A stretch of 64,000 nucleotides of DNA from Sipunculus nudus (taxonomy: Eukaryota; Annelida; Sipuncula; Golfingiida; Sipunculidae). A program made the position numbers and the translations under genes. Below are positions 1-8,862 of this stretch, piece after piece (the first letter of the stretch is position 1; every line of letters starts with the position of its first letter). The notes below the pieces were generated by a model. The model was not told where the DNA came from. It searched no databases and saw nothing but the letters and a program-made list of their open reading frames with translations. Where the stretch lies: the NCBI GenBank assembly GCA_026874595.1, contig CM049314.1, positions 16,360,729 to 16,424,728 on the forward strand. Direction: 5' to 3'.

Positions 1-1944
1 GCTGAACCCCACCACGTCAGCAGCAGCCGTCAACAACACCTTCAGGGCAATCTTGTCCTCCTTGCACATGTCGCCCATAAGCCGTATGTATACGTGGTGT
101 TGTGGCAGCTCGGGGGACAGCAGGTTAAACAGGACAACGTCTGCATCAGGCGGTTCATCCTTTCTCCGCTCCCGCAAACGCATCGATTGCCTCACGTGAG
201 ACTTCAAACGTGCGACACCCGTCCCTCTGCATCTCGACACATAGTTCACACACATGTACACGTACGCTGCCATGACCTTCCCCATTATATCGCACAACCA
301 CACAGGGGTCACACTGGTAGCCTCTTTTGGCCTTTCTACAGGCAAAGCTGTGTCGTCACTTGCAGACGTACTTGCCGACGTTGCCTCACCGGAAAAAGTC
401 TCCTTTGCTGTGGCAGCATGTTGTGATATGTCTTCGTCCACGTCGCTGTCGTATTCCTCGAAGGTAACGCCGGGTTTACTCTGAACGAATGACGGATGGT
501 CCACCCCATATGCTTTCGTTGTAGATTGGCTTTTGCTGTCTGCTGTAAGTTTCGGGAGCTGTGCCCGAGGGACTGCAACCAACCTGGCGACCCGCTCACA
601 GTTGTACGCAGCAAGCTCCGAGGTGGTCAAACTTAGTTTTTCGGCTTTGTCAGCCCAGGCTGTGTCCAACCATGAAAGGTGTGGTAACTCTGTTTGTTTC
701 TTCTGTCTACAGGTCGACGCGACCCATTTCTCTGTGCCGTGTAGGCTCGGTTGTGAACAAATACTTAAATTTCGTTTCTGTCTTTTTTCTAAATGCCGTA
801 GTTGCGTGTCCTCGGATGGTACGCCTGTTTTGGCGGCGTCAGCGATCAAGCACAGAAGTTTGTTCATCCACTGGTGGCATTTAGCCCGCACGGTCGCAAA
901 TCGCTCCCGTCCCAAGAGGTTGTCCAAGTTGCGTGATGTGTCAACGGCGCTTTTGTCCTCCCGATGTTTGTCTGCTGTCCAGACGCATACCCAGGCCGGA
1001 GCCAGTTCGAAATTATCCAGTTCGCAGAGGGCGTAAGACGTGGGTGTTAAGGCCTTCCACAGAACTGGGTGATCCTTCAGACGGTAGCTGTAACAGTCAC
1101 ACGTGTGTAGACTTTCGTCCGACGGGTCGGCAGTATTTTGCCAGCGTTTGTCAGACGCGTTGCACGATTTATGGTTTTTCCCGTTTTGTGGCAGTAGGTC
1201 AGCTAGTAGCAGCCTGTAACGTTTGCCTGAAAGATGAACCGTCTCGTACGTCAGGACAGCTGCCCCCGCATCCCGCACTAAGTGTTCTTCATTTTCCCGC
1301 CATTGGTCACCTGCTTTGTGAAGATCGAGGGCTGTTGAGATATCCCCATCACCCTGGAATTCAACCGGTAGGGACTCTATGAAAGATGAACGGCAGTTCC
1401 CCCACGCACTGTCTGCGTCGCACGGGGCCAGCCCTGACTCTATGGCATTCGCGTCTTGGTTGAATCGGCGAACTCCCATATCCATGAAACCCGGTTGCAT
1501 ATGTCTTCCTTGAAATGCCCCTGTCAGGCCCTTCCAGTCGGCATGCACAGTGTGAAACAAGTAAGGGTCTGGTAACTTTATCAGTTGGCTCAAGTGCGCA
1601 CCTAGTGACACCGACCCGTTCACCTTTGTGTCATTGGAAATGTAGCCCCTCCAAAACAAACTTTGGGTATCTGCCCGATACATCAAGAAACCCGTGTACA
1701 GGTGTATGATCGCCACTGGAGTCCATGTCGTAGGATCAAACCCGAGGATGAACCCATTTTCACAAGGGCTAGTGTCAACAGACGTCCTTTCAACCCAAAG
1801 ATCCCATGGTTTGCGGCCGCGTTTTTTAAAATTCGTGCCACGCACTTGGAGCTTACGCTTCAATGATTCGGAAGGTGCATAGGGCACCAGACCTTCGTTC
1901 TTGCATGACACCCTACGGCAAAAGACAAAATGCTGACAATCCAT
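1..1944 (-). CDS. Large unknown viral protein, 5' part (3' end beyond the left edge)
   Basis: The minus strand is open without a stop from an ATG at 1944 to the first base of the window: 648 codons, with the C-terminus missing. The start is the first ATG after an in-frame stop. A TATA box (minus strand, 2064-2069) lies 120 bp upstream. The protein is mixed polar and hydrophobic, with many Cys and Trp, an acidic stretch (EEYDSDVDEDI) around residue 505 and a Ser/Thr-rich linker after it. I see no signal peptide, membrane span or known motif. Size and position next to the IAP block suggest a structural or tegument-type protein, but that is a guess. The plus-strand ORFs here are shadows. I am confident it is coding and do not recognise the family. 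Confidence 0.85.
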   Translation of the reverse strand, partial: MDCQHFVFCRRVSCKNEGLVPYAPSESLKRKLQVRGTNFKKRGRKPWDLWVERTSVDTSPCENGFILGFDPTTWTPVAIIHLYTGFLMYRADTQSLFWRGYISNDTKVNGSVSLGAHLSQLIKLPDPYLFHTVHADWKGLTGAFQGRHMQPGFMDMGVRRFNQDANAIESGLAPCDADSAWGNCRSSFIESLPVEFQGDGDISTALDLHKAGDQWRENEEHLVRDAGAAVLTYETVHLSGKRYRLLLADLLPQNGKNHKSCNASDKRWQNTADPSDESLHTCDCYSYRLKDHPVLWKALTPTSYALCELDNFELAPAWVCVWTADKHREDKSAVDTSRNLDNLLGRERFATVRAKCHQWMNKLLCLIADAAKTGVPSEDTQLRHLEKRQKRNLSICSQPSLHGTEKWVASTCRQKKQTELPHLSWLDTAWADKAEKLSLTTSELAAYNCERVARLVAVPRAQLPKLTADSKSQSTTKAYGVDHPSFVQSKPGVTFEEYDSDVDEDISQHAATAKETFSGEATSASTSASDDTALPVERPKEATSVTPVWLCDIMGKVMAAYVYMCVNYVSRCRGTGVARLKSHVRQSMRLRERRKDEPPDADVVLFNLLSPELPQHHVYIRLMGDMCKEDKIALKVLLTAAADVVGFS

Positions 1945-2293
1945 CGTTACATTTACTGCGTTCAAATATCCAGGAGCAGTTGGACAGATACACTCATACG
2001 AACACTTCACGTACATCACAAATATCAACAAAAACACAATAAAGACGGTTATGGATACGACGGTTTATACGATATGTAACAAACATGCAGTAAATACGCG
2101 CCCGGACTAACCGGAGCTGTACATAAACCTGTTTTATTTCATATCTACATAAACCTGTTTTATTTCATATACAGTAATACACAATATCCACAGGGGCCGT
2201 TATACGAACTGTTCTAGAATATACGACTGATAATACACATGGTCCGTGGGTAATAAAGTCCGCGCGCCAGTACAACAATGTTTTAGTCGATAC
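1945..2293. other. Intergenic stretch with duplicated poly(A) signal
   Basis: This stretch holds the promoter of the 1-1944 gene and the 3' flank of the first IAP gene. A 24-bp sequence is repeated directly at 2121-2144 and 2147-2170. Each copy carries minus-strand AATAAA (2133-2138 and 2158-2163), so the poly(A) signal downstream of the IAP stop at 2294 is doubled. I see no gene. Confidence 0.6.
2064..2069 (-). promoter_or_regulatory. TATA box of the 1-1944 gene
   Basis: The minus strand reads CGTATAAACC here, 120 bp upstream of the ATG at 1944. The spacing allows a short 5' leader. Confidence 0.5.
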
Positions 2294-2881
2294 TCAACAT
2301 AAATATATACGTATCTTGTTTGATGCGCGCACATTGCATTGGGGGCAAACCTGAAGCTGAGCAGAGCATGTGTTGCACACCAGCAGGTGATTGCAAGGCA
2401 AGAAGACGACACTCACTTCCTCTGCAAAACACACCTTGCACAAACACCTGTCCTCGTTTTGTCCTTCGTCTTGTATTGGGGTTTGACGTCTTGTTTGTTG
2501 ATCGGTAGTTTTGGGTGACGCCAAGACGTTTTCATGCGAGGTTACGCTTAGGCGTGCATCCAGGAAAGAGCATCCATGTGTCCGTTTGGCATGCTCTACC
2601 CACGGGTCGTGTTCTGGCAACCACTGGTCAAGAAGGACACCGCATTGGAAACACTTAACCTTGTCTGCGCTGCCCGTGTAATACAAGCCAGCTTCTGCCA
2701 GCCTGGCAGGCTTTTGTATGTCGCGTACAGGCCAGTTCGGTAAAAACGACGCCAGGCGATCTATGTACTGTTGCATAGAAGGCTGAGTTAAATAGACGGT
2801 GGGTAATACCTCCTGTCCTACAACCTCAGTTAACGTTGTTACCTTTCTCATGGCGGGCACGGAGAGAGATATGTCAGACAT
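2294..2881 (-). CDS. Inhibitor of apoptosis protein, one BIR plus RING
   Basis: A 195-residue protein with an ATG at 2881 and a TATA box (minus strand, 2931-2937) 50 bp upstream. One BIR domain spans about residues 41-107, with zinc ligands C77, C80, H97 and C104 in the CX2C-X16-H-X6-C pattern, and the usual LAEAGLYYTG before them. A C-terminal RING spans about 148-182 with ligands C148, C151, C163, H165, C169, C172, C179 and C182. This is the compact baculovirus/malacoherpesvirus IAP layout: the BIR binds caspases or IAP antagonists and the RING acts as an E3 ubiquitin ligase. Two poly(A) signals lie downstream. It is the simplest of three neighbouring IAPs, which probably arose by duplication or repeated host capture. 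Family identification is secure; the cellular target is not. Confidence 0.95.
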   Translation of the reverse strand: MSDISLSVPAMRKVTTLTEVVGQEVLPTVYLTQPSMQQYIDRLASFLPNWPVRDIQKPARLAEAGLYYTGSADKVKCFQCGVLLDQWLPEHDPWVEHAKRTHGCSFLDARLSVTSHENVLASPKTTDQQTRRQTPIQDEGQNEDRCLCKVCFAEEVSVVFLPCNHLLVCNTCSAQLQVCPQCNVRASNKIRIYLC

Positions 2882-2930
2882 GTTAACGGATGGTCGAGTA
2901 CAGACTGCAGTGCAGTCCCTGGAGCGCGGC

Positions 2931-2937
2931 TATATAT
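2931..2937 (-). promoter_or_regulatory. TATA box of the BIR-RING IAP gene
   Basis: The minus strand reads CCATATATAGCC, about 50 bp upstream of the ATG at 2881, which leaves a leader of some 20-25 nt. The rest of 2882-3198 holds no gene I can support. Confidence 0.6.
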
Positions 2938-3198
2938 GGAAGACGTGGGGAATATGTGTTGTGCAACACGGCAGACCACGTGCCTTTATGCTAAGCGATC
3001 TACGTGGTGTAACGGGGGCTATACATGATACATACACACCACTAACTGTATATGGCAAATATGTATGTATCAGAAATGAAGCGGTAGCAGTAACAACACT
3101 TAGGGGGAGAGTCAAATATTGTACCTCTTTTCACACTGCGTGTCGGTGTAGTATACGCACGAATCGTTATTTACCATCATATGACCCTTGTGTGTCAT

Positions 3199-4293
3199 TC
3201 ACATAAATGTTTTCACTGTGGCTTTAATGAGTTCACGACAAATGGGACATTTTTGCAGCTGCAGGGAACAGTCAAGGCAACAGACCAAATGGCTGCATGG
3301 TAAGAAGACGATGTTAACCTCGCTCGTCAGACAGACTTTGCACTTCGTCTTGTCGCGGAGTGCCTGTATTTCTGCGGAAAGTGTATCACGGCGTTCTTTG
3401 TCATCAGCCGTTTCCCCGGCGCTACTACCTGTCGGCTGTGGGGCCTTTTCGCTTTCTTTGTCATCTGCTGTTTCCCCGGCGCTACCAGGTGTCGGCTGTG
3501 GGACCTGTTCGCTTTTCTTATTTTGCTTCTTCTTCTGTGTCTTCTTTTTCTTACGTTTCTTAGAGCTATCAGAACATTTCTCTGTTTTCTGGGTGCTCGT
3601 TCCTGTTGCCTCCTCACCCTGGCTTGTTCCACACTCGCCGTTCTTGCACGCTGAGGCTGCAACAGAGGTAGAAGCATTTTCCGGTTCGTTTTCATCCTCC
3701 GAATCAATCTCTGTATGTGCAATGTTTGCATATGTGACTGTTTTTTCAAAACGGCTTTGAGTCACTTCAAACTTTTTTACAGCATCCATCAGTTCATTGA
3801 TGTCAACACATGCCCGTCCCTTTAGTCGCATAGCACCCTTAATGCTATCCCTTGTAAAGCCCATTTCAAGTGCCTCTTTAACCATTGGTGTAGTCATAAA
3901 AGAAGCAACAACGTCAGAAATATCAGTTCGTGAACGGTTCTCACCCGCCTGTTCAGACTGGTCTATCATACCGTTGATGGCATTCTGGACCTCCGGTATG
4001 TGTCTGCATGCATTCAGGAACTCACAGCGGGGGAACCAACGTGCGTGTTCGGTCCAAGGATTATCGTCTGCATCCCAATTACAAAGTCCACCTCCGCACA
4101 TAAAACAGCGTACACGGTCGTCCTGGCCTATGTAAAAGAAGCCCGCTTGACAGAGTCTGGCGACAGGTTGAATTGACGACGCCTGCCACAGTCTGAATGA
4201 CCTGAACCGGATCGCTACGTCAGCGTATTGTGGATGTGCCGCGTGGTGCATCATCGTTCTGATGCTTGCCGCGTCACACATCTCATCAGGTGC
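3199..4293 (-). CDS. Spliced IAP, exon 2: BIR, UBA-like domain, RING
   Basis: Exon 2 has 364 codons and begins right after a pyrimidine-rich tract ending CAG (intron 3' end at 4294), in phase with exon 1 (4516-5286). It carries a second BIR (ligands C320, C323, H340, C347 counting from the exon 1 ATG), then a UBA-like segment at about 392-431 with the MGF signature (ALEMGFTRDSI). A charged linker holds a duplicated SAGETADDKE motif (60-bp direct repeat, about 3395-3515), a Lys-rich run and an acidic patch. A C-terminal RING (CKVC...CSHLVCCLDC...CPIC) ends the protein. BIR-BIR-UBA-RING is the cellular cIAP order, which suggests capture of a host cIAP-type gene. Read alone, the exon could start at an ATG at 4341, but that would lie inside the intron and lose the first BIR. 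Confidence 0.88.
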   Translation of the reverse strand, partial: APDEMCDAASIRTMMHHAAHPQYADVAIRFRSFRLWQASSIQPVARLCQAGFFYIGQDDRVRCFMCGGGLCNWDADDNPWTEHARWFPRCEFLNACRHIPEVQNAINGMIDQSEQAGENRSRTDISDVVASFMTTPMVKEALEMGFTRDSIKGAMRLKGRACVDINELMDAVKKFEVTQSRFEKTVTYANIAHTEIDSEDENEPENASTSVAASACKNGECGTSQGEEATGTSTQKTEKCSDSSKKRKKKKTQKKKQNKKSEQVPQPTPGSAGETADDKESEKAPQPTGSSAGETADDKERRDTLSAEIQALRDKTKCKVCLTSEVNIVFLPCSHLVCCLDCSLQLQKCPICRELIKATVKTFM

Positions 4294-4515
4294 CTGAAAA
4301 ACAGAACAGACTTTATTGTCGTAACGTGCAATGACGTCCACATGATCATATGTCCGTTTCAGTTAAACGCACATGTTACCCATACGTTTCTCACAACAGC
4401 AAAACACCCCGCAAACCTTTACATGCGCTGTAATCTATGATCAAATGTATAACAATTTGACAGTTTCGCTATGTATGTATCAGCTCTATAACGTGATTGC
4501 AAACATTTAACTTAC
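4294..4515 (-). other. Intron of the two-BIR IAP gene (222 bp)
   Basis: The minus-strand donor reads CTGGG then GTAAGTT (exon ends at 4516). The acceptor reads CTGTTTTTCAG then GCACC (exon resumes at 4293). Both exons are phase 0 at the junction, so splicing keeps the frame. Without splicing the upstream ORF stops five codons into the intron, at 4507. Confidence 0.85.
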
Positions 4516-5286
4516 CCCAGGGGTCTCTGGAATATTGGACGTGCTGACACTGGTTCTCTGCAAAGATAGGTTCTGCATATCCTGGCTCAATGTCGACATG
4601 CCCGGTGTAGAATTTGACGGTGTTAGAGCCCGAGGTTTTTCCCTACCCGTTTCTGCTTCCCGAGGTTTATCCTGACCTGTATTGAATGCAGCGGGCATGC
4701 TGGACGGGCCAGCAGCAGCTTGAACATGGGACTGTGGAGAACGCCCTTCATTGTTGGGTTGCAATGAAGTTAAAGTTTCCTTCACAGCAATCTTCAGTTG
4801 TGGCACTTTACATTTTGCTCCAGTGTTGCCAAAGAAGGTGAATATAAACGGTAAGGGCACATTGTTTGTGTTAGATGTAGCGCTACCACTTGCTCCACCT
4901 GTTGTCTCAGAGGCAGTCTGTCTCAGTAATGTGACCTTGCGTTCTTCTTCGCGTATTCTGTCCAACGAAAACACTTCATTTTCAGCGACCATAGGAACAT
5001 TTCCAATGTCGATTCCTAAAATGAACTGGCACCTAGGAGCGTGTCTCTCGTGTTCGGACAACGGGAGGTCCGTTTCCACCCAACGTTTCAGACGAATGTC
5101 ACAAACAAAGCACTTTACCTCATCTTCACGCCCTGTATAATAGAACCCGACTTTTGCCAGAGCTGTCGGAAATGCTGGGTTTCCTTTCGGCCACGTTTTG
5201 TATGACACCAGCCGGTTGATCTCATATCTGTAATGTTCACGGTCACTGACAATCTCTCCCGTCAAGTTATTATATATAGTTACCAT
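4516..5286 (-). CDS. Spliced IAP, exon 1: N-terminal BIR
   Basis: This exon has 257 codons from an ATG at 5286. A BIR occupies about residues 24-90 with ligands C59, C62, H79 and C86, followed by a long Ser/Thr/Pro/Asn-rich linker typical of a disordered inter-domain region. The exon ends at 4516 in a near-consensus donor. Joined to 3199-4293, the gene encodes about 621 residues. A TATA box (minus strand, 5309-5314) lies only some 23 bp upstream of the ATG, so either the leader is extremely short or transcription starts from another element. Introns are rare in this window; only this gene and the terminase show convincing ones. Confidence 0.88.
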
Positions 5287-5911
5287 ATTGGACAGACAAC
5301 CTGTGGTGTATATAAGTTCCAGACGAGCTCAGCAGCACTATAGTCATATGGAATCAATTGTAGAGCCCTGTGCCAAATAACAGTCACTCCGTTTATTAAT
5401 GACAGGATGCTGACTTATGATGCCGAAACTGAACAGTCGACGTCCGCGGCGTTTATGCTGAACATTCTGTTGTGCTGAGCTTATATAGCAAGAAAGCAGA
5501 CATGACGTCAAACATAGGAAATTCCACAACACGCACAAACAACGTTTTGTAAAACATGTTTAATGGCAGGGGTAACGTGACTCACAAACACATATATCAA
5601 ATAACTACGTAAACACCAAAAAAACTCCCTGCTGGTGTGCGTCATAACCGAAACATACGACCAACGACGTTTTATACATTGTTTCCATAAACCACGTTTA
5701 AGTAGCAGGGTATCCGGTACGTGATTAGCAGTCATATCCTCTTACAAAGACATCACGTCCTTGACACTCGTATGAGCGAGTATGGTTTGTTTTACATACA
5801 GAGGTGTACATATGATGATGACACTGATATGTTAACACTTAACACATATTAGTATATTCCTAATTTCGTGAAAGTTAACGGTCACTGTACTATTCACATG
5901 GTTCGATAGGT
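5287..5911. other. Intergenic region between the second and third IAP genes
   Basis: It holds the promoter of the spliced IAP, the 3' flank of the third IAP and a TATA-like palindromic GCTATATAAGC at about 5479-5489. Downstream of that on the minus strand is an AATAAA near 5395, so a short transcript is possible, but no protein with an ATG start is convincing. The segments around 5555-5585 and 5690-5720 resemble each other weakly, as an old direct repeat. Confidence 0.4.
5309..5314 (-). promoter_or_regulatory. TATA box near the spliced IAP start
   Basis: The minus strand reads ACTTATATACACC. It lies unusually close to the ATG at 5286. Confidence 0.45.
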
Positions 5912-6775
5912 TCAAGCGATGAACACGTTTGCACTGCCATATATAGGTTCACGGCACACGGGACAGTGGAGCAAACACAGAGCACACTGGTTGCAGACGA
6001 TTATATGTTTGCAGGGGAAAAAGATAACCTCCACTTCGTTTTCTAAGCAGACGGTGCACAACAGTGTGCGTCCTGTTTCCGCACGGCCGAACGTTTCACC
6101 GCCGACATCGAATGTGTCATGTCGTGCGCCGTGGCTGGGACGTCTTTGCTGGTCGGCAACTGATCGTGGCTTACAGCGGATAACAAACAGACATTTTGGG
6201 CTAAACCTTTCGTGTGCTTTCCATGGGTCATCGTTTGGTCCAAACTCCCCGCACTTCTTACCGCAGCAGAAGCATCGGGTCTGTGCGCCTACTCCTAGGT
6301 GAAAAAAACCTGCTTCAGCCATTTGCTCGGATGGGGGCACAGTCCCTATTGGCCAGCGGCGGTGTAACGGTTTGAACGAGTCAAGTCTCTCCTCAAGTGT
6401 TCCCATGGCGGGTACGACAGGGTTGTGCTTGCGTATTCCCAAAGCCTCCATAGTGTGAAATGACGTTGGATCAAGACTGTCTGGCGCCGGGATGTTGTCA
6501 GTCGGTTTCCCGTTGATAAAGGGACATGCGTTTCCAAAGTACAACATATGGAACCACATAGGACAGAAACCTGTGGGATACTCAGTGAAAGATGCTGCAC
6601 AAAAGGCGCAGTTGATCACGGCAGAAATGTCGTCGTAGTAAAACCCCGAAGCAGCCATCACGCGGGGTTTGATCATATCTTTTCCTGGCCAACTTTCAAA
6701 CGTTTTCCTGCGGCACAGTTCGCCTTCATCATACGTTTGACCTTCACATCTGGCGTTTCGGCCAGCTGTTGCCAA
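5912..6775 (-). CDS. Inhibitor of apoptosis protein, two BIRs plus RING; start unresolved
   Basis: This reading frame of 287 codons holds a degenerate BIR at about 6556-6720 (CAFC ligands followed by HMLYFGNAC), a canonical second BIR at about 6160-6380 (CFCC, then HERFSPKC), and a C-terminal RING at 5920-6055 (CTVC...CKHIIVCNQC...CPVC). Two BIRs plus RING is the baculovirus IAP layout. The first BIR is distorted in its Gly/Asp core, so metal binding there may be weak. There is no in-frame ATG ahead of the first BIR. The only in-frame upstream start is a TTG at 6775, just after a stop. A well-placed ATG at 6801, 80 bp below a TATA box, is in another frame and stops at 6673. Either a small indel separates the start from the body, or an unseen exon supplies it. 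Family identity is certain; integrity is not. Confidence 0.85.
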   Translation of the reverse strand: MATAGRNARCEGQTYDEGELCRRKTFESWPGKDMIKPRVMAASGFYYDDISAVINCAFCAASFTEYPTGFCPMWFHMLYFGNACPFINGKPTDNIPAPDSLDPTSFHTMEALGIRKHNPVVPAMGTLEERLDSFKPLHRRWPIGTVPPSEQMAEAGFFHLGVGAQTRCFCCGKKCGEFGPNDDPWKAHERFSPKCLFVIRCKPRSVADQQRRPSHGARHDTFDVGGETFGRAETGRTLLCTVCLENEVEVIFFPCKHIIVCNQCALCLLHCPVCREPIYGSANVFIA

Positions 6776-6801
6776 CGGAATTTACTGTTTCCTTTACCCA
6801 T

Positions 6802-7461
6802 CCTGATCACTTAATTCGGAACAACACGTCTACAAGAATGTCTGGTGCATTCAATGCTGCCTCGTCACGTACTATCCTTATATGGACAGTGCGTGTGGTT
6901 ACATCAGCGTTTTTCTGCGACGTTGCACACGACCCTCTTCTGTCAATGACCGTTCGACAAAAACATGTTCAGGGCATGACACGTTTCCAAGGTCAGTGTC
7001 CCAAACAGGTTGCCACTTGCATTCGAAAGTGATAGGGCACTCTAGTGTGCACGTGACCATCATGTGCACGTGTGTTGTTGTTGCGCAACGAAACTACTCG
7101 TATGTATGGGGGGGGGGGGGGGGCTGCGGCACGTCGGCCTTGGGAACGTGCCGTGACATGCCTGTTTTGTCTAGACGGCGGCGAGTGTTCAGGCACAAAA
7201 AAACAGGTCTGACGTAAACCCTGATAATTTATGAGACACGGAGAAAACCAGGTCAGTGCACCGCACGTGCGCTTTGTAATAGGTGCGACTGCACCGGTGA
7301 AAGGCGTATAGTTCAGACTGTCTGTCGCGTATGGCCGTTTTCTTACACGGTGAACTGACCTTGTGATGGTATACCCGTGTACACGTTTATTTGATATATA
7401 TGTAACATGGATTGGACTGACACATAACCTGTCATTGTATATTCAACGTTGATGCGTCCTC
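6802..7461. promoter_or_regulatory. Divergent promoter region between third IAP and terminase, with poly-G tract
   Basis: These 660 bp separate the minus-strand IAP from the plus-strand terminase. They contain the IAP TATA box, a run of 16 G at 7108-7123, and an AT-rich GATATATATG at about 7393-7402 that could serve as the terminase TATA element. The plus-strand ORFs here lack motifs and I do not call them. Confidence 0.5.
6876..6885 (-). promoter_or_regulatory. TATA box upstream of the third IAP
   Basis: The minus strand reads CCATATAAGG about 75-85 bp above the out-of-frame ATG at 6801. Confidence 0.5.
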
Positions 7462-8613
7462 ATGGATGTCAGGGGCATAACCGGACAAACCTACGGGTCT
7501 GTTCAAAATCGGAAAAAATCACAGAAGACAGAAGGGCAGACGGCTGTTCGCGGCAGCAATCGTGACATCACACATAATGATCGCGAGAGTGAAGCGTGGA
7601 ACACCGCGCCACGGGTTTACCCTGTCACTGCATACCGCCCCAGGGAATGGCAGGTCAACCAACACCCTTTAGTGCGTGACGTCCCTGACTGCACTTTGAG
7701 ACACCCACTGTTCTCTTGGGTGGTGGATGATGTGTTCGACGATTACCTGTTCTGGAGGTCGGGTGTTTGCCGGTTACAGGGCAATGCCGAACTGCTTCAA
7801 AATGGCAAAGCGGACGACTTGTACAAGGAGTTTGACTCGCATAACCGTAGTCCGTCATCACGCAGTTTCACTGACATATGGCTCAACACAGAAGCGGGAG
7901 TTCGCCAGAACCATGCGCACGTCTGCATTCCCCTGGCTTCACAGATACCCATGACCCTGTTTGAATTGCACGACTGGATGAAACACTCTGTGACCGGGAT
8001 GTCTTCACGGTTGCGACCAGTGTCTCCCTCAGACAGGCTGGCTTTGGATGAAAGCGTGTGGCAGAACACTGAAACGCGAGCGGTGCTCAACTGGCTTAGT
8101 TTGTTACATTTGTTTTTTAAATACAAAGACATCGTTCTTGAACCGTTTCAGGGTCTCATGGTTATGCATATCGTCGCCTTTTCTGCCGCAGCGCGTGCGC
8201 CGGAGCACAACCACATGTTGCAGCGGATCATCAAACGATTTTTCATAGCGGGAGGATACAGCCGGCGTGTTATGACCGAAAGCCGGACGTCAAATATATG
8301 CGTGGCCCTCGTTCCCAGGCGCATGGGCAAAACATACATCACACAGGTCACGCTGGCGGCGGGCATGCGGGCGACTGATATGCGGTTTGCATATTTTTCG
8401 TGTTCGCATGATCTCAGCCGTAAGGTAAAGGCAGATACTGTGCAACACGTCAACTCCATGCAGCTGATACTCGATCATTTGGACGCCAAAGCCAAACAAC
8501 GTTTCCGAACGACCGTCAATCAGCAAAATCCTATGTACGAACCGAAGTTGGCGATACATTTTGAAAACGGGTTACACACGGAAATGTTTTTCCTCAGCTT
8601 GGGGAATCAAAAT
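7462..8613 (+). CDS. Terminase ATPase/nuclease subunit, exon 1 (ATPase half)
   Basis: Exon 1 has 384 codons from an ATG at 7462. It encodes the N-terminal part of the large terminase subunit, the motor that drives genome packaging into procapsids (HSV UL15 family, related to T4 gp17). The Walker A motif VPRRMGKT is at residues 284-291, the diagnostic herpesvirus form. A MRATDMRFAYFS segment follows it, typical of the ATPase core. The exon ends at a near-consensus donor (AAT then GTAAGT at 8614), in phase with exon 2. Without splicing the frame continues 22 codons to a stop at 8680-8682, with AATAAA immediately after at 8687-8692. This is the most conserved gene of the herpesvirus order and sets the identity of the window. 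Confidence 0.95.
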
Positions 8614-8686
8614 GTAAGTATAACTGTAGCTGGGATACAGCCACTGGGTCGCATGGATGTGTGTGAGGGAAGGGAGGGATGATGTG

Positions 8687-8692
8687 AATAAA
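8687..8692 (+). terminator. Intronic poly(A) signal after terminase exon 1
   Basis: AATAAA lies 5 bp past the read-through stop (8680-8682). It could end an unspliced exon-1 transcript. Confidence 0.55.
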
Positions 8693-8862
8693 GAATGATA
8701 ACGTGCAATGATTATTAGTATCTTTCATATGACACATTAACGTCCGTGGCAGAGTTTACACATATTAAAAATGCTCACGCCAGTGTTATCGCTTGTTATA
8801 TACTTTTAATAATCATTGTTGTAAATACAGCAGTGGTTCTTACAATGAAACACACTATGATT

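Noticed and set aside
5344-5538. 64-codon ORF with a hydrophobic start
   Set aside because: Starts only at a TTG and crosses the TATA-like palindrome at about 5480.
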